Positions 1-12,731 of a stretch of DNA of 64,000 nt are shown here, piece by piece (the first letter of the stretch is position 1; each line of letters begins with the position of its first letter). The notes under the pieces were generated by a model. It worked only from the letters and a program-made list of their open reading frames with translations, was not told the DNA's origin and did not search any database. The stretch is from Pulveribacter suum (GTDB lineage: Bacteria; Pseudomonadota; Gammaproteobacteria; Burkholderiales; Burkholderiaceae_C): assembly GCF_003013695.1 (NCBI RefSeq), contig NZ_CP027792.1, positions 124,001 to 188,000 on the forward strand. The letters run 5' to 3'. The position numbers and the translations under genes are program-made.

Positions 1-641
1 TAACGGGCGAACTCGGGGCAGACCTCCAGCACGTGGTCGCGAAAGCAGTGGCCCGCGCCCAGCAGCAGCATGGTTTCGTTCTTGAGCTGCGTGGCGCTCA
101 CGGTCGCCTGCGCCGCCAGCGGATGGCTGGAGGGCACGGCGGCCATGAAGGGCTCGTCGTACAGCGGGGCAATGGCCAGGCCGGTGTCGGGAAAGGGCTC
201 GGCCAGGATGGCGCAGTCGATCTCGCCGGTGCGCAGCATCTCCAGCAGGCGCACGGTGAAGTTCTCCTGCAGCATCAGCGGCATTTGCGGCGTGCGCGCG
301 ATGGCGTGGCGCACCAGCTCGGGCAGCAGGTAGGGGCCGATGGTGTAGATCACCCCCAGGGTGAGCGCGCCGGCCAGCGGGTCCTTGCCGCGCTTGGCGA
401 TCTCGCGGATGGCGGCCGCCTGCTCCAGCACGCTTTGCGCCTGGCGCACGATGTCCTCGCCCAAAGGGGTGACGGAGACCTCGCCGGCGCTGCGCTCGAA
501 CAGCTTGACCTCCAGCTCGTCCTCGAGCTTCTTGACGGCCACCGACAGCGTGGGCTGCGAGACGAAACAGGCCTCGGCAGCGCGCCCGAAGTGCTTTTCA
601 CGGGCGACGGCGACGATGTATTTCAGCTCGGTCAGGGTCAT
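1..641 (-). CDS. oxyR: Hydrogen-peroxide-responsive LysR regulator OxyR (C-terminus beyond window edge)
   Basis: LysR-type transcription factor that senses peroxide through a reversible disulfide and switches on antioxidant genes. The visible 213 residues start [20 protein letters not shown] and contain the winged helix-turn-helix ([20 protein letters not shown]) and most of the effector domain. Near the window edge is [12 protein letters not shown]. Counting from the start, the two cysteines fall at residues 199 and 208, exactly the redox pair of E. coli OxyR, which makes the assignment specific rather than just LysR. About 90 C-terminal residues lie outside the window. recG ends 6 bp upstream of its start on the same strand, so the two probably form an operon, as is common in betaproteobacteria. 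Confidence 0.95.
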   Translation of the reverse strand, partial: MTLTELKYIVAVAREKHFGRAAEACFVSQPTLSVAVKKLEDELEVKLFERSAGEVSVTPLGEDIVRQAQSVLEQAAAIREIAKRGKDPLAGALTLGVIYTIGPYLLPELVRHAIARTPQMPLMLQENFTVRLLEMLRTGEIDCAILAEPFPDTGLAIAPLYDEPFMAAVPSSHPLAAQATVSATQLKNETMLLLGAGHCFRDHVLEVCPEFAR

Positions 642-647
642 GTCAGG

Positions 648-2798
648 TCAGGCCTTCAGATAGTCCGATTTTCCGCCAAGCCAGCGCTCCAGGTGTTGCG
701 CCGCCAGCTCGGGGTGGCGCTCCAGCATGATGGGCGCGGCCTCGCGCGCCCAGTCCAGCAGGCCGGTGTCGCCGGCCAGGTCGGCAAAGCGCAGCAGCGC
801 GTCGCCCGACTGGCGCGCGCCCAGGAATTCGCCCGGGCCGCGGATGTCCAGGTCGCGCCGCGCGATCTCGAAGCCATCGTTGGTCTCGGCCATGGCTTTG
901 AGGCGCTCGCGCGCGGTCTCGCCCAGGCGGCCGGAGTCGCCCGTGGAGTACAGCAGCACGCAGGCCGACGCCGCCGCGCCCCGGCCCACGCGCCCGCGCA
1001 GCTGGTGCAGCTGCGACAGGCCGAAGCGCTCGGCGTGCTCGATGACCATGAGCGAGGCGTTGGGCACGTCCACGCCGACCTCGATGACGGTGGTGGAGAC
1101 CAGGAGGCCCATGCGCCCGCTCTTGAATTCCTCCATCACCGCCTTCTTCTCGGCCGCCGGCATGCGCGAGTGCAGCAGCCCGACCTGCACGCCCGGCAGG
1201 GCTTCGCTCAGCTCCTGGTGCGTGGCCGTGGCGTTGGACAGGTCCAGCGCCTCGCTTTCCTCGATCAGCGGGCAGACCCAGTACACCTGCCGCCCGGCGC
1301 CCACCTGGGCGGCGATGCGCTCGACGATCTCGTCCTTGCGGCTGTCGGCAATCAGCTTGGTGACGATGGGCGTGCGCCCGGGCGGCAGCTCGTCGATGGT
1401 GGAGACATCCAGGTCGGCGTAGTAGCTCATGGCCAGGGTGCGCGGGATGGGCGTGGCGCTCATCATCAGCATGTGCGGCTCCTGGCCCAGGTGCAGGAGC
1501 TTCTTGCGCAGCGCCAGCCGCTGGGCCACGCCGAAGCGGTGCTGCTCGTCGATCACCGCCAGCCCGAGGCGCGCAAACTGCACCTGCTCCTGGATGACGG
1601 CGTGCGTGCCCACCACCAGCGCGGCCGTGCCGTCGGCGATCGCCTCCAGCATGGCGGCGCGCTCGCGCTTTCTTTGCCCGCCCACCAGCCAGGCCACGCC
1701 GCGCCCGCGATCGGCCAGCAGCGGCTGCAGCCAGCCGATCAGCTTGGCGAAGTGCTGCTCGGCCAGGATCTCGGTGGGCGCCATCAGCGCGCACTGCCAG
1801 CCGGCGTCGATGCACACGCAGGCAGCCAGCGCCGCCACCACGGTCTTGCCCGAGCCCACGTCGCCCTGCAGCAGGCGGTGCATGGGGCGGCTGGCGGCCA
1901 GGTCGCGGGCGATCTCCTCGACCACGCGGTGCTGGGCGGCCGTGAGCTGAAAGGGCAGCGCGGCCAGCAGCTGCTCGTGCAGGGCGGCGGCGCCGGCGGC
2001 CGGGCGCAGCACCGGGGCGGCCAGCTGGTCGCGCTCGCGCCGGGCGGCCAGCTGCGACAGCTGCTGGGCCAGCAGCTCCTCGGCCTTGAGGCGCTGCCAG
2101 GCCGGGTGGCTGCGGTCTTCCAGCGCGGCCAGGGCCACGTCGGGTGCGGGGTGGTGCAAAAAAGTGAGCGCATCGCGCAAGCCCCACGGGCGCTGCAGGC
2201 CGTTTTGGCTGTCAAAGACCAGGGCTGGCGGGGCCAGCTCGGCGGGCAGCGTCTCGGGCAGCGCCACGCGCGCCAGGGCGGTGGCCACCGCCCGGCGCAG
2301 GTAGGCTTGGGGCAGCTGGGCCACGGTGGGATAGACGGGCGTGAGCGCAGCCGGCAGCTCGGCGCTGGCGCCTTTCACCACCGGATGCAGCATCTGCCGG
2401 CCCCAGAAGCCGCCGCGGATCTCGCCGCGCGCGCGCAGGCGCACGCCCACACCCATGGTCTTGTGGTGCGAGGGGTAGAAGCTGAAAAAGCGCAGCTCGC
2501 AGCTGCCCGAGGCGTCCTGCAGCGTCACCACCAGCTGGCGGCGCGGGTGCAGCTGCACCTGGCTGCCCGTCACCACGCCCTCGATCTGCACGCTGGCGCC
2601 CTCGCGCGCGCTGGCGATCGGGGTGATGCGGGTCTCGTCCTCATAGCGCAGCGGCAGGTGCAGCGCCAGGTCGATGTCGCGCGCCAGGCCCAGCTTGAGC
2701 AAGGCTTGGCGGGCCGGGCTGGAGGCCGCCTTGACAGTCGTTTGCGCTGCGCCCGGCCGACCGGCGGGGTCTTGGGAGAAACGGCGGGTTGTGGGCAC
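648..2798 (-). CDS. recG: ATP-dependent DNA helicase RecG
   Basis: Superfamily 2 helicase that remodels stalled replication forks and branch-migrates recombination intermediates. The 716 residues are slightly longer than E. coli RecG (693). In order: an N-terminal wedge/OB domain (about 60-250), Walker A GDVGSGKT, the DEQHRFG form of the DEAH box, the RecG segment [20 protein letters not shown], and the helicase C domain with QLRGRVGRG. The start is a GTG at 2798; no ATG upstream is in frame. It runs directly into oxyR with a 6-bp gap. The first 20 or so residues are poorly conserved in the family, so the exact start is less certain than the identity. Confidence 0.97.
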   Translation of the reverse strand: MPTTRRFSQDPAGRPGAAQTTVKAASSPARQALLKLGLARDIDLALHLPLRYEDETRITPIASAREGASVQIEGVVTGSQVQLHPRRQLVVTLQDASGSCELRFFSFYPSHHKTMGVGVRLRARGEIRGGFWGRQMLHPVVKGASAELPAALTPVYPTVAQLPQAYLRRAVATALARVALPETLPAELAPPALVFDSQNGLQRPWGLRDALTFLHHPAPDVALAALEDRSHPAWQRLKAEELLAQQLSQLAARRERDQLAAPVLRPAAGAAALHEQLLAALPFQLTAAQHRVVEEIARDLAASRPMHRLLQGDVGSGKTVVAALAACVCIDAGWQCALMAPTEILAEQHFAKLIGWLQPLLADRGRGVAWLVGGQRKRERAAMLEAIADGTAALVVGTHAVIQEQVQFARLGLAVIDEQHRFGVAQRLALRKKLLHLGQEPHMLMMSATPIPRTLAMSYYADLDVSTIDELPPGRTPIVTKLIADSRKDEIVERIAAQVGAGRQVYWVCPLIEESEALDLSNATATHQELSEALPGVQVGLLHSRMPAAEKKAVMEEFKSGRMGLLVSTTVIEVGVDVPNASLMVIEHAERFGLSQLHQLRGRVGRGAAASACVLLYSTGDSGRLGETARERLKAMAETNDGFEIARRDLDIRGPGEFLGARQSGDALLRFADLAGDTGLLDWAREAAPIMLERHPELAAQHLERWLGGKSDYLKA

Positions 2799-2858
2799 CT
2801 GAAAAGGCTAACATGCCGGCCGTTGGCTTCAGGTTGCGATTCCTTTTCTCCGTCCGTC

Positions 2859-4118
2859 ATGCTCAAGCGTATCCATGTTGAAGACTTGACCCTGGGCATG
2901 TATCTGCACGAATTTTGCGGCTCCTGGATGGATCATCCGTTCTGGCGCACGCGCTTCGTGCTGGACGAGCCCCGGGATCTCGAGCGCATCCGCGCCACCT
3001 CGGTGCGCGAGGTCTGGATCGACGTCGCGCGTGGCAAGGACGTGGCGCCCGGCGCGCCCTCCATCAGCCTGGAGGAAGACCAGGCGCGCAGCGACACCGA
3101 CTTCGGTGCGCTGCACCAGCAGCACCAGGGCGCCCCAGCGCCGGTGCGCGACCTGCGGCCCAGCCCGCTCTACCAGGAAGCCCACCGCGCCGCACAGATC
3201 TGCGGGCGCGCCAAGCAGGCCATGGTGTCCATGTTCCGCGAGGCGCGCATGGGCCGCGCGGTGGATGCCCAGTCCGCCTTCGGCCTGGTGGAGGAAATCT
3301 CCGACTCCGTCATGCGCAACCCCGGCGCCCTGGTCAGCCTGGCGCGGCTGAAGACGGCCGACGACTACACCTACATGCACTCCGTGGCCGTGTGCGCGCT
3401 GATGGTGGCGCTGGCGCGCCAGATCGGCCTGGACGAGGCGCAGACGCGCACCGCCGGCATGGCCGGGCTGCTGCACGACCTGGGCAAGGCCGCCATCCCG
3501 CTGGAGGTGCTGAACAAGCCCGGGCGGCTGACGGACGAGGAATTCGCCCTGGTCAAGAACCACCCGCGCGCCGGCTGGGAGATGCTCAAGGACAGCACCG
3601 GCGTGGACGCCGCCGTGCTGGACGCCTGCCTGCACCACCACGAGCGCACCGACGGCACCGGCTACCCCGACCGGCTGGGCGAGGGCTCCCTGAGCACCAT
3701 CGCCCGCATGGCGGCCATCTGCGACGTCTATGACGCCATCACCTCCGACCGCCCCTACAAGCGTGGCTGGGACCCGGCCGAGTCCATCCGTCGCATGGCC
3801 GAATGGACGCGCGGCCACCTGGATGCGCGGCTGTTCCAGGCGTTCGTGAAAAGCATCGGCATTTACCCCGTGGGCTCGCTGGTGCGGCTGGACTCGGGCC
3901 GCCTGGGCGTGGTGACGGAGCAAAACGCCGCCACCCTGGTGGCCCCGCGCGTGAAGGTGTTCTTCTCCACCCGCTCCGACCTGCGCATCCCGCCCGAGGT
4001 CATCGACCTGGCCGCCCCCGGCTGCAGCGACAGGATTGCCGCGCGCGAAGACCCGCAGCAGTGGAGCTTTCCCGACCTGAACGCGCTGTGGAGCGGCCTG
4101 GAAGGCCAGCCCTGGTAG
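2859..4118 (+). CDS. HD-GYP domain phosphodiesterase with N-terminal DUF3391
   Basis: Probable cyclic-di-GMP phosphodiesterase, cytoplasmic, 419 residues. The N-terminus [23 protein letters not shown] is typical of DUF3391. The catalytic core has HDLGK at residues 206-210 and [12 protein letters not shown] at 259-270, which are the HD and GYP signatures, so an active binuclear metal site is likely. The reading frame stays open far upstream on this strand, but that part is antisense to recG and oxyR. I chose the ATG at 2859 because the recognised domain begins there. The gene diverges from recG across about 60 bp. It may oppose the GGDEF cyclase encoded at 41380-42534; targets cannot be read from sequence. 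Confidence 0.9.
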   Translation: MLKRIHVEDLTLGMYLHEFCGSWMDHPFWRTRFVLDEPRDLERIRATSVREVWIDVARGKDVAPGAPSISLEEDQARSDTDFGALHQQHQGAPAPVRDLRPSPLYQEAHRAAQICGRAKQAMVSMFREARMGRAVDAQSAFGLVEEISDSVMRNPGALVSLARLKTADDYTYMHSVAVCALMVALARQIGLDEAQTRTAGMAGLLHDLGKAAIPLEVLNKPGRLTDEEFALVKNHPRAGWEMLKDSTGVDAAVLDACLHHHERTDGTGYPDRLGEGSLSTIARMAAICDVYDAITSDRPYKRGWDPAESIRRMAEWTRGHLDARLFQAFVKSIGIYPVGSLVRLDSGRLGVVTEQNAATLVAPRVKVFFSTRSDLRIPPEVIDLAAPGCSDRIAAREDPQQWSFPDLNALWSGLEGQPW

Positions 4119-4197
4119 GGCCGCCCGCTCTTTTCTCGTCCGCGCCCTGTCATTTCTTGCCGTCTTGGAACGGGCCCGTCCGGCCCTCAGGAACCCC

Positions 4198-5301
4198 ATG
4201 CCCCACGCCCCCGCCCGCGCCTTTCACCTGAGCGACTTCGACTTCGAGCTGCCCGAGGCGCTCATCGCCCAGCACCCCGCCCCCGAGCGCAGCGCCTCGC
4301 GCCTGCTGGATGGGCGCGCCGCCCCGGCCGCCGACCGCATCTTCCGCGAGCTGCCGCAGCTGCTGCAGCCCGGCGACCTGCTGGTCTTCAACGACACGCG
4401 CGTGGTGCGTGCCCGCATCTTTGGCGAAAAGGCCAGCGGCGGGCGGCTGGAGCTGCTGATCGAGCGCGTGCTGGCGGGCAATCAGGTCGTGGCCCACATG
4501 AAGGTCAGCAAGAAGCCGCCACCGGGCGCCACGCTGCACTTGGCCGGCGGCAGCGCGGGCGGCGGGTTCGACGCCACGCTGCTGTCGCGCTGGCCCGATG
4601 CGGACGGCCCGCTGTTTCGCCTGGCCCTGCACGCGCCCGACGGCGCCACGCCCTGGCAGCTGATGGAGCGCCACGGCCACCTGCCCCTGCCGCCCTACAT
4701 CGAGCGCCAACAAAGCAGCGGCAGCGACCCGGACGCCGCCGAGGACGAGCAGCGCTACCAGACCGTCTTTGCCGCCCATCCCGGCGCCGTGGCCGCGCCC
4801 ACGGCGGCGCTGCACTTCGACGAGGCCGTGCTGGCCGCCCTGGCGGGGCGCGGCGTGGAGCGTGCCAGCGTCACGCTGCACGTGGGCGCCGGCACCTTCC
4901 AGCCCGTCAAGACCGAGAACCTGCACGAGCACCGCATGCACAGCGAGTGGTATGACATCCCGCAGGCCACGCTGGCCGCGCTGGAGCGCTGCCGCGCCCG
5001 CGGCGGCCGCGTGGTGGCCGTGGGCACGACCACCGTGCGCACGCTCGAATCGTGGGCCTGCACCGGCCAGGCCACGGGCGACACCAGCATCTTCATCACG
5101 CCGGGCTTTTCCTTCCAGGTGGTGCAGCTGCTCATCACCAACTTCCACCTGCCCAAGAGCACCTTGATGATGCTGGTCAGCGCCTTGGCCGGCTACGAGC
5201 ACGTCATGGCGCTGTACCGCCACGCCATCAACCAGCGCTACCGCTTCTTCAGCTACGGCGACGCGATGCTGCTGGAGCGCGCGCCGGAGCGCGCACCCTG
5301 A
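4198..5301 (+). CDS. queA: S-adenosylmethionine:tRNA ribosyltransferase-isomerase QueA
   Basis: Transfers and isomerises the ribosyl moiety of SAM onto preQ1-modified tRNA to make epoxyqueuosine at wobble position 34. The 367 residues start [20 protein letters not shown], and the C-terminus shows the QueA motif [20 protein letters not shown]. An ATG 33 bp upstream is in frame, but 4198 is preceded by CAGGAA and gives the family-typical N-terminus, so I prefer it. The stop TGA overlaps the ATG of the following permease by one base (TGATG), which implies translational coupling. No tgt gene is visible nearby. Confidence 0.96.
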   Translation: MPHAPARAFHLSDFDFELPEALIAQHPAPERSASRLLDGRAAPAADRIFRELPQLLQPGDLLVFNDTRVVRARIFGEKASGGRLELLIERVLAGNQVVAHMKVSKKPPPGATLHLAGGSAGGGFDATLLSRWPDADGPLFRLALHAPDGATPWQLMERHGHLPLPPYIERQQSSGSDPDAAEDEQRYQTVFAAHPGAVAAPTAALHFDEAVLAALAGRGVERASVTLHVGAGTFQPVKTENLHEHRMHSEWYDIPQATLAALERCRARGGRVVAVGTTTVRTLESWACTGQATGDTSIFITPGFSFQVVQLLITNFHLPKSTLMMLVSALAGYEHVMALYRHAINQRYRFFSYGDAMLLERAPERAP

Positions 5302-6179
5302 TGCCGGGGCGCGGGGCGCGCCACTCGGCCCTGGCCGGCATCGCCCTCACCGTGGGCGCCTGCGCCTGCTTTGCGCTGCTGGACACGGCCGCCAAGCTGG
5401 TCAGCGCCGCGCTGCCGCTGTTCATGGCGCTGTGGCTGCGCTACCTGTTCCAGTCGCTGCTGACCACTGCCTGGGTGCTGCCGCGCGCCGGCTGGCGCTG
5501 GCCTCGCACCGCGCACCCGCGCTTTCAGCTGCTGCGCGCGGTGCTGTTCGCCGGCACCAGCCTGTTTGGCTTTCTCAGCATCCGCGCCATGCCGCTGGCG
5601 GAATTCACCGCCATCGTTGCCGCCACGCCGCTGTGCGTGACGGCCGTGGCGGCCCTGTGGCTGCGCCAGCCCGTCAGCGCGCTGCGCTGGGCGCTGGTGC
5701 TCATGGGGCTGGCCAGCGTGCTGCTCATCCTGCGCCCGGGCGGCGCCGAGGTCTCCTGGGCGCTGCTGCTGCCCCTGGGCATGCTGGCCATGGGCACGGG
5801 CTACCAGATCCTCAGCAGCGTGATGGCCCGCCGCGAGGAGCCGGCCACCACCCAGCTCTACACCAGCTGGTTCGCCCTGGCCCTGATGACGCTGGGCGTG
5901 CCCTTCGTGTGGACGCACATCGACAGCGCCGGCCTGTGGCTGGGCACCTTCGCCATGGGCCTGTTCGGCGCACTGGGCCACCTGCTGCTGCTGCGCGCCT
6001 ACGCCCACACCAGCCCGGCCACCATCGCGCCGTTCCTGTACACGCAAATCGCCTTTGCCATGCTGGCCGGCTGGGCGGTGTATGGGCACCTGCCCGACCG
6101 CTGGTCGCTGGCCGGCATGGCGCTGATCGCCGCCAGCGGCGCCGCCAGCGCCTGGCTGACGGTGCGCGAGACGCGATGA
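5301..6179 (+). CDS. DMT-superfamily (EamA) permease
   Basis: Inner-membrane drug/metabolite transporter of 292 residues with ten predicted hydrophobic segments in two EamA halves (about 15-140 and 150-285). Segments such as FALLDTAAKLVSAALPLF and AMPLAEFTAIVAATPLC are characteristic of this superfamily. The start codon overlaps the queA stop in TGATG, so it is probably co-transcribed with queA. The substrate cannot be inferred; metabolite export is the commonest role of EamA proteins. A family A repeat follows immediately after the stop. Confidence 0.85.
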   Translation: MPGRGARHSALAGIALTVGACACFALLDTAAKLVSAALPLFMALWLRYLFQSLLTTAWVLPRAGWRWPRTAHPRFQLLRAVLFAGTSLFGFLSIRAMPLAEFTAIVAATPLCVTAVAALWLRQPVSALRWALVLMGLASVLLILRPGGAEVSWALLLPLGMLAMGTGYQILSSVMARREEPATTQLYTSWFALALMTLGVPFVWTHIDSAGLWLGTFAMGLFGALGHLLLLRAYAHTSPATIAPFLYTQIAFAMLAGWAVYGHLPDRWSLAGMALIAASGAASAWLTVRETR

Positions 6180-6185
6180 TGCTCC

Positions 6186-6242
6186 TGTAAAGATAGCTGC
6201 TGGCGCTTGACTGGCGGGCGCTGCGGGCCAATTTGGCTTAAA
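6186..6242. repeat. Dispersed repeat family A, copy 1 (between the DMT permease and gyrB)
   Basis: Contains AGATAGCTGCTGGCGCTTGA, then GGGCGCT and GGGCCAATTTGGCTTAAA. It resembles the copies at 43736-43790 and 57938-57995. The stem is formed by the GGCGCT / GGGCGCT part. It lies between the ends of two convergent genes. Confidence 0.75.
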
Positions 6243-6297
6243 GCCGCCGGGCCATCGCTCTCGCATGGACGGCCTGCCAGGCCGCCACGCAAGAGCC

Positions 6298-8925
<2,628 letters not shown>

Positions 8926-8927
8926 CT

Positions 8928-8985
8928 AGCCAAAAAGGCCGCCAGCGCTTGTCCAGCAAGCGCAAGCAGCTATCAAAAAAGTAGC
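8928..8985. repeat. Dispersed repeat family A, copy 2 (dnaN-gyrB spacer)
   Basis: Reads GCCAGCGCTTGTCCAGCAAG then CGCAAGCAGCTATCAAAAAA. The inverted halves GCGCTTG and CAAGCGC flank a short loop. It sits just upstream of the gyrB start, within the presumed gyrB leader. Confidence 0.75.
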
Positions 8986-9080
8986 GTTACTTGTTTGCGC
9001 CATGTCCTGCGCACCCCGGCAGCCACGGGCGCAACCCAGGCCAGCAGCCGCCGCGCAAGGGCCGCCCCGCAGTGCTGGCG

Positions 9081-9145
9081 GCGTCCCCCTTCCCGCAAAG
9101 CGCAGCTTTGCGAGAGAAGGGGGAAGGAGCGCAGCGACATAGGGG
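9081..9145. repeat. Dispersed repeat family B, copy 1 (CCCCCTTCCC / GGGGGAAGG)
   Basis: An arm CCCCCTTCCC is followed by a GCGCAGC-containing middle with CGAGAGAA and then GGGGGAAGG, GCGCA and AGGGGG. A second copy at 49755-49835 keeps the same order of blocks. It is different in sequence from family A. It ends about 7 bp before the dnaN stop codon. Confidence 0.7.
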
Positions 9146-9151
9146 GTTGCC

Positions 9152-10267
9152 TCAAATCCTCATCGGCATGACGACGTACTTGAAACTGTCGTTGCCGGGA
9201 ATGCTCATCAGCACCGAGCTGTTGCCGTCGGCCAGCTGCAGGCCCACCATGTCCTGGCCCATGTTGGCCAGGGCGTCGATCAGGTAGGTGACGTTGAAGC
9301 CGATCTCGATCGGGTCGGCGCCGTAGTCGATGTCCAGCTCGTCCACCGCTTCTTCCTGCTCGGCGTTGTTGCTGGTCACGCGCAGCGAGCCCGGCTCGAA
9401 GTTCAGGCGCACGCCCTTGAACTTGTCGCTGGTCATGATGGCGGTGCGCTGCAGGCTGGCCAGGAGGGGCGCGCGGCCCAGCGTGATGGTGTGCGGGTGG
9501 TTGCGCGGGATGACGCGGTTGTAGTCGGGGAACTTGCCCTCCACCAGCTTGGTGACGAACTCCATGCCGCCAAAACTGAACTTGGCCTGGTTGCTGGCGA
9601 ACTGCATCTCGATGGCGCCGTCGGCGTCCGACAAGAGGCGCTGCAGCTCCAGCACCGTCTTGCGCGGCAGGATGACTTCCTGGCGGGGCACCTCGACCTC
9701 CAGCTCGCTGCTCGCAAACGCCAGCCGGTGGCCGTCCGTGGCCACCAGACTGAGCGTGTTGCCCTCGGCCACGAACAGGATGCCGTTCAGGTAGTAGCGA
9801 ATGTCCTGCACCGCCATGGCGAACGAGACCTGTTGCATCAGGCCCTTGAGCACCTTCTGCGGCACGCTGAAGGCCGGCCCGAAGGCCGCGGCCTCCTGCA
9901 CCAGCGGGAAGTCCTCGGCCGGCAGGGTCTGCAGCGTGAAGCGGCTCTTGCCGCCCTTCAGGATCAGCTTGTTTTGGCTGGTCTCCAGGCTCACCGTCTG
10001 GTCGGACGGCATGGTCTTCAGGATGTCGATGAGCTTGCGCGCGCCCACGGTGGTGGTGAAGTCCCCGGCGTCGCCGCCCAGCTCGGCGGTGGTGCGGATC
10101 TGGATTTCCAGGTCGCTGGTGGTGAGCTGCAGTGCGTTGCCGGTCTTGCGGATCAGCACGTTGGCCAGGATGGGCAATGTGTGGCGGCGCTCGACGATGC
10201 CGGATACGGCCTGCAAAACGGCCAGAACCTCGTTTTGGGGAGCCTTCAGGACATTCATGTCATTCAA
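9152..10267 (-). CDS. dnaN: DNA polymerase III sliding clamp (beta subunit)
   Basis: Forms the dimeric ring that tethers polymerase III to DNA and recruits MutS, DnaE, Hda and others through its hydrophobic cleft. The 371 residues match the usual 366-370, with three clamp folds. Recognisable pieces are [11 protein letters not shown] near the start, the TDLEIQI motif, [20 protein letters not shown] in the middle and the cleft-forming tail YVVMPMRI at the C-terminus. It begins 86 bp downstream of the dnaA stop on the same strand and is probably in the dnaA operon. Confidence 0.98.
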   Translation of the reverse strand: MNDMNVLKAPQNEVLAVLQAVSGIVERRHTLPILANVLIRKTGNALQLTTSDLEIQIRTTAELGGDAGDFTTTVGARKLIDILKTMPSDQTVSLETSQNKLILKGGKSRFTLQTLPAEDFPLVQEAAAFGPAFSVPQKVLKGLMQQVSFAMAVQDIRYYLNGILFVAEGNTLSLVATDGHRLAFASSELEVEVPRQEVILPRKTVLELQRLLSDADGAIEMQFASNQAKFSFGGMEFVTKLVEGKFPDYNRVIPRNHPHTITLGRAPLLASLQRTAIMTSDKFKGVRLNFEPGSLRVTSNNAEQEEAVDELDIDYGADPIEIGFNVTYLIDALANMGQDMVGLQLADGNSSVLMSIPGNDSFKYVVMPMRI

Positions 10268-10353
10268 CCTTGGAATGGTGTGGAGTGGTGCGCAAAGCCG
10301 GCTGGGTCAGGCGCCGGACAACACGGCATTTTGCCCTTGAACGAGAGGCCTTC

Positions 10354-11766
10354 TCAGCCCTTGAGGGTCTGCTCCAGCACGTGCAGTTGCTGGTTCAGCT
10401 CGGTCAATTGCTGGCGTTCGGCGCCGATCTTGCGCACCGCGTGCAGCACGGTGGTGTGGTCGCGTCCGCCAAACAGCTCGCCGATCTCGGGCAGGCTCTT
10501 TTGCGTCAGCTCCTTGGCCAGGTACATGGCGATCTGGCGCGGGCGGGCGATGCTGGCCGGGCGCTTCTTGCTGTACATGTCGGCGACCTTGATCTTGTAG
10601 TAGTCGGCCACCGTCTTCTGGATGTTCTCGACGCTGATCTGGCGGTTCTGGATGCTCAAGAGATCGCGCAGCGCCTCGCGCGCCAGCTGGATCGACACTT
10701 CCTTCTGGTTGAAGCGCGAGTACGCCAGAATCTTGCGCAGCGCGCCTTCGAGCTCGCGCACGTTGGAGCGCACGTTCTTGGCAACGAAGAAGGCCACCTC
10801 CTCGGGCATCTCCGAGCCCTCGCTGCGCGCCTTGTTGATCAGGATGGCCACGCGCATTTCCAGCTCGGGCGGCTCGATCGCCACCGTGAGGCCCGAGTCA
10901 AAGCGCGACACCAGCCGCTCGTGGATGTTGGCCAGGCCCTTCGGATAGGTGTCCGACGTCATCACGATGTGGCTCTTCTTGGCCAAGAGCGCCTCGAAAG
11001 CGTTAAAGAACTCTTCCTGGGTGCGGTCCTTGTTGGCAAAGAACTGCACGTCGTCGATGAGCAGCAGATCCAGCGAGTGGTAGCGCGCCTTGAAATCGTC
11101 GAAAGTGCGCCTTTGGTACGACTTGACCACATCTGAGACGAACTGCTCGGCGTGGATGTAGAGAACTTTCGCGTCCGCGCGGTCCTGCAGCAGGCGGTTG
11201 CCCACGGCGTGCACCAGGTGGGTCTTGCCCAAGCCCACGCCGCCATAGATGAACAGCGGGTTGTACAGGTGCCCCGGCGAGCCGGCCACATGCATCGCCG
11301 CCGAGCGGGCCATGCGGTTGGCCGTGCCCTCCACCAGGGTCTCGAAAGTCAGCGCCGGGTTGAGCCGCGTGCGAAAGGCGCCATCGTCGCCGGCCGGGCT
11401 GGCCTGCGGCGCGTCAGAGGGCGCCGGGGCGGAGGCCGCCTGCGGGCGAACATAAGTGCGCACCACGCTTTCACGCTGAGCAAGCGCTAACTCGATCGCC
11501 ACCGGCTGGCCGTACAGATCTTGCAGCAGCGCGGCGATGCGGCCGGCATATTGCGCGCGGATCCAGTCCAGCTTGAAGCGGTTGGCCACCAGCAGCGTGA
11601 CCTTGGAGAAGTCGGGGGTGACCTGGGCGACGAGGGGCTTGATCCAGGTGTTGAACTGCTGCTCGGGCAGCTCCTGGGCGAGCAGCTCGGCGCAGGCCTG
11701 CCACAGGCCCTGGCCGGCGCTGGCGCCGTCGAAATCATGGTCGGAAGGCGGGAGTTCCTCGGTCAT
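10354..11766 (-). CDS. dnaA: Chromosomal replication initiator DnaA
   Basis: Binds DnaA boxes and melts the origin. The 470 residues are in the usual range. Domain I is at the N-terminus ([20 protein letters not shown]), domain II is an Ala/Pro-rich linker (about 105-135), domain III is AAA+ with Walker A GGVGLGKT near 175-182 and Walker [10 protein letters not shown]. Domain IV carries the DNA-recognition signature [15 protein letters not shown]. Two DnaA boxes and a likely promoter lie directly upstream, so autoregulation is expected. Confidence 0.98.
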   Translation of the reverse strand: MTEELPPSDHDFDGASAGQGLWQACAELLAQELPEQQFNTWIKPLVAQVTPDFSKVTLLVANRFKLDWIRAQYAGRIAALLQDLYGQPVAIELALAQRESVVRTYVRPQAASAPAPSDAPQASPAGDDGAFRTRLNPALTFETLVEGTANRMARSAAMHVAGSPGHLYNPLFIYGGVGLGKTHLVHAVGNRLLQDRADAKVLYIHAEQFVSDVVKSYQRRTFDDFKARYHSLDLLLIDDVQFFANKDRTQEEFFNAFEALLAKKSHIVMTSDTYPKGLANIHERLVSRFDSGLTVAIEPPELEMRVAILINKARSEGSEMPEEVAFFVAKNVRSNVRELEGALRKILAYSRFNQKEVSIQLAREALRDLLSIQNRQISVENIQKTVADYYKIKVADMYSKKRPASIARPRQIAMYLAKELTQKSLPEIGELFGGRDHTTVLHAVRKIGAERQQLTELNQQLHVLEQTLKG

Positions 11767-11782
11767 CGAAAGTGCTTGTAGT

Positions 11783-11791
11783 TGTGGATAG
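11783..11791 (-). promoter_or_regulatory. DnaA box (8/9), in the dnaA leader
   Basis: TGTGGATAG on the plus strand reads CTATCCACA on the minus strand, one mismatch from TTATCCACA. It lies 16 bp upstream of the dnaA start codon. Confidence 0.55.
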
Positions 11792-11812
11792 GAGGAACGG
11801 AGAAAGCCCTGA

Positions 11813-11841
11813 ATTCTACCTTGTCAATAAGTTATCCACAA
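11813..11841 (-). promoter_or_regulatory. Putative dnaA promoter overlapping a DnaA box
   Basis: On the minus strand TTGTGG (11841-11836), a 17-bp spacer and TAGAAT (11818-11813) make a reasonable sigma-70 promoter. Its -35 hexamer lies within the perfect DnaA box TTATCCACA at 11832-11840. DnaA binding there should occlude RNA polymerase, consistent with known dnaA autorepression. A TTGACA within the spacer has no good partner at the right distance. Confidence 0.5.
11832..11840 (+). promoter_or_regulatory. DnaA box, perfect TTATCCACA
   Basis: Exact match to the high-affinity consensus TTATNCACA, 66 bp upstream of dnaA and inside the putative dnaA promoter. Confidence 0.75.
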
Positions 11842-11883
11842 TCTGAGCGGCCTCCTGCAAAGGCATTGCGGCGCCACCGGGCA

Positions 11884-11912
11884 TTGTCAGGCTGGCGCGC
11901 GCCTGCAATAAT
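11884..11912 (+). promoter_or_regulatory. Putative sigma-70 promoter of rpmH-rnpA-yidD-yidC
   Basis: TTGTCA (11884-11889), a 17-bp spacer and AATAAT (11907-11912): each hexamer differs from consensus at one position and the spacing is optimal. It leaves a leader of about 160 nt before rpmH. Confidence 0.65.
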
Positions 11913-12078
11913 CGCGGGTTTCCCTGAAATGCGTTCAGGGTAGCCTTACAGCTGGGCGGCCGGTTTTTCGCTTTCCTCATTGCCAGGAGAGCGGCAGACC
12001 GGGCCCGGTCCGGCGCGGCCTCAGCTCCTAGCGGGCAGCAGCGCCACCCGTCACCGAACCCCTCAAGGAACCGAGAAC

Positions 12079-12213
12079 ATGAAACGTACCTACCAGCCCT
12101 CCAAGACGCGCCGCGCCCGCACCCACGGTTTTCTCGTGCGCATGAAGACGCGTGGCGGCCGCGCCGTCATCAACGCCCGCCGCGCCAAGGGCCGCAAGCG
12201 CCTGGCCGTCTGA
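12079..12213 (+). CDS. rpmH: 50S ribosomal protein L34
   Basis: 44-residue, very basic ribosomal protein beginning [18 protein letters not shown] and ending [11 protein letters not shown], full-length and canonical. The ATG at 12079 is preceded by AAGGAAC. It is the first gene of the rpmH-rnpA-yidD-yidC group and diverges from dnaA. Confidence 0.99.
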   Translation: MKRTYQPSKTRRARTHGFLVRMKTRGGRAVINARRAKGRKRLAV

Positions 12214-12290
12214 GGCCGGCGCTTCTTCCCTTTGCGCCGGCCGCTGCGGCGCGCGTGCCTTGCCGGCCCGCGCGCTGCGGCGTCTATGCC

Positions 12291-12731
12291 ATGCACCGGC
12301 TGAAGACCCGCCCCCAGTTCCAGGCAACGATGGCGGGAGGCACCGTCTCCCGCACGGCGCACTTCGCGCTGCACCGGCTGACGCTGCCCGCACCGGCGGC
12401 ACCGACAGGGCCCGACTGCTCGCTTGCTGCGCAGCAGCCGCAGGCCCTGTTCGCGTTGCCGGCCGGCACGCCGCCCGGCCCCTGGCTGGGTGCCATGGCG
12501 CCCAAGCGCTGGGCGCGCCGGGCCGTCACGCGCAACGCCATCAAGCGCCAGATCTACGCCGTGGCCGGCGAGCACGAGGCTCGCCTGCCGCATGCCGCGC
12601 ACGTGGTGCGGCTGCGCGCCGCCTTCGACCGCAAGCAGTTCGTGAGCGCATCGTCTGATGCGCTCAAGGCCGCCGTGCGCGCCGAGCTGCAGCAGCTGTT
12701 CGCCCGGGCCGGCCAAGGCACGCCGCCGTGA
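12291..12731 (+). CDS. rnpA: Ribonuclease P protein component
   Basis: Protein subunit that helps RNase P RNA bind pre-tRNA 5' leaders. The 146 residues include the RNR-type signature (ARRAVTRNAIKRQIYAV, about residues 72-88) and an N-terminal MHRLKTRPQFQATMAGG matching the first helix and strand. An in-frame ATG 36 bp upstream exists, but the family-typical N-terminus starts at 12291. The last four bases overlap the yidD start (ATGA). Compared with E. coli (119 residues) it has an Ala/Pro/Gln-rich insertion around residues 30-55, common in this group. Confidence 0.95.
   Translation: MHRLKTRPQFQATMAGGTVSRTAHFALHRLTLPAPAAPTGPDCSLAAQQPQALFALPAGTPPGPWLGAMAPKRWARRAVTRNAIKRQIYAVAGEHEARLPHAAHVVRLRAAFDRKQFVSASSDALKAAVRAELQQLFARAGQGTPP

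Larger units (their letters stand above)
11767..12078. other. dnaA-rpmH intergenic region, candidate oriC or part of it
   Basis: The 312-bp gap separates the divergent dnaA and rpmH genes, the conserved origin position in many bacteria. I see one perfect DnaA box (TTATCCACA, 11832-11840) and one 8/9 box on the other strand (TGTGGATAG, 11783-11791). The segment 11811-11842 is A+T-rich relative to its surroundings. Two boxes are few for an origin, so the region may be only the dnaA/rpmH promoter region, with oriC elsewhere. The 12000-12078 part is the rpmH leader and shows no other clear signal. Confidence 0.5.

Noticed and set aside
33..2858. A very long open frame on the plus strand upstream of the HD-GYP gene, antisense to oxyR and recG
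   Set aside because: Its translation is His/Gln/Arg-rich with no domain, and the opposite strand encodes two unmistakable proteins. It is a by-product of high G+C codon bias.
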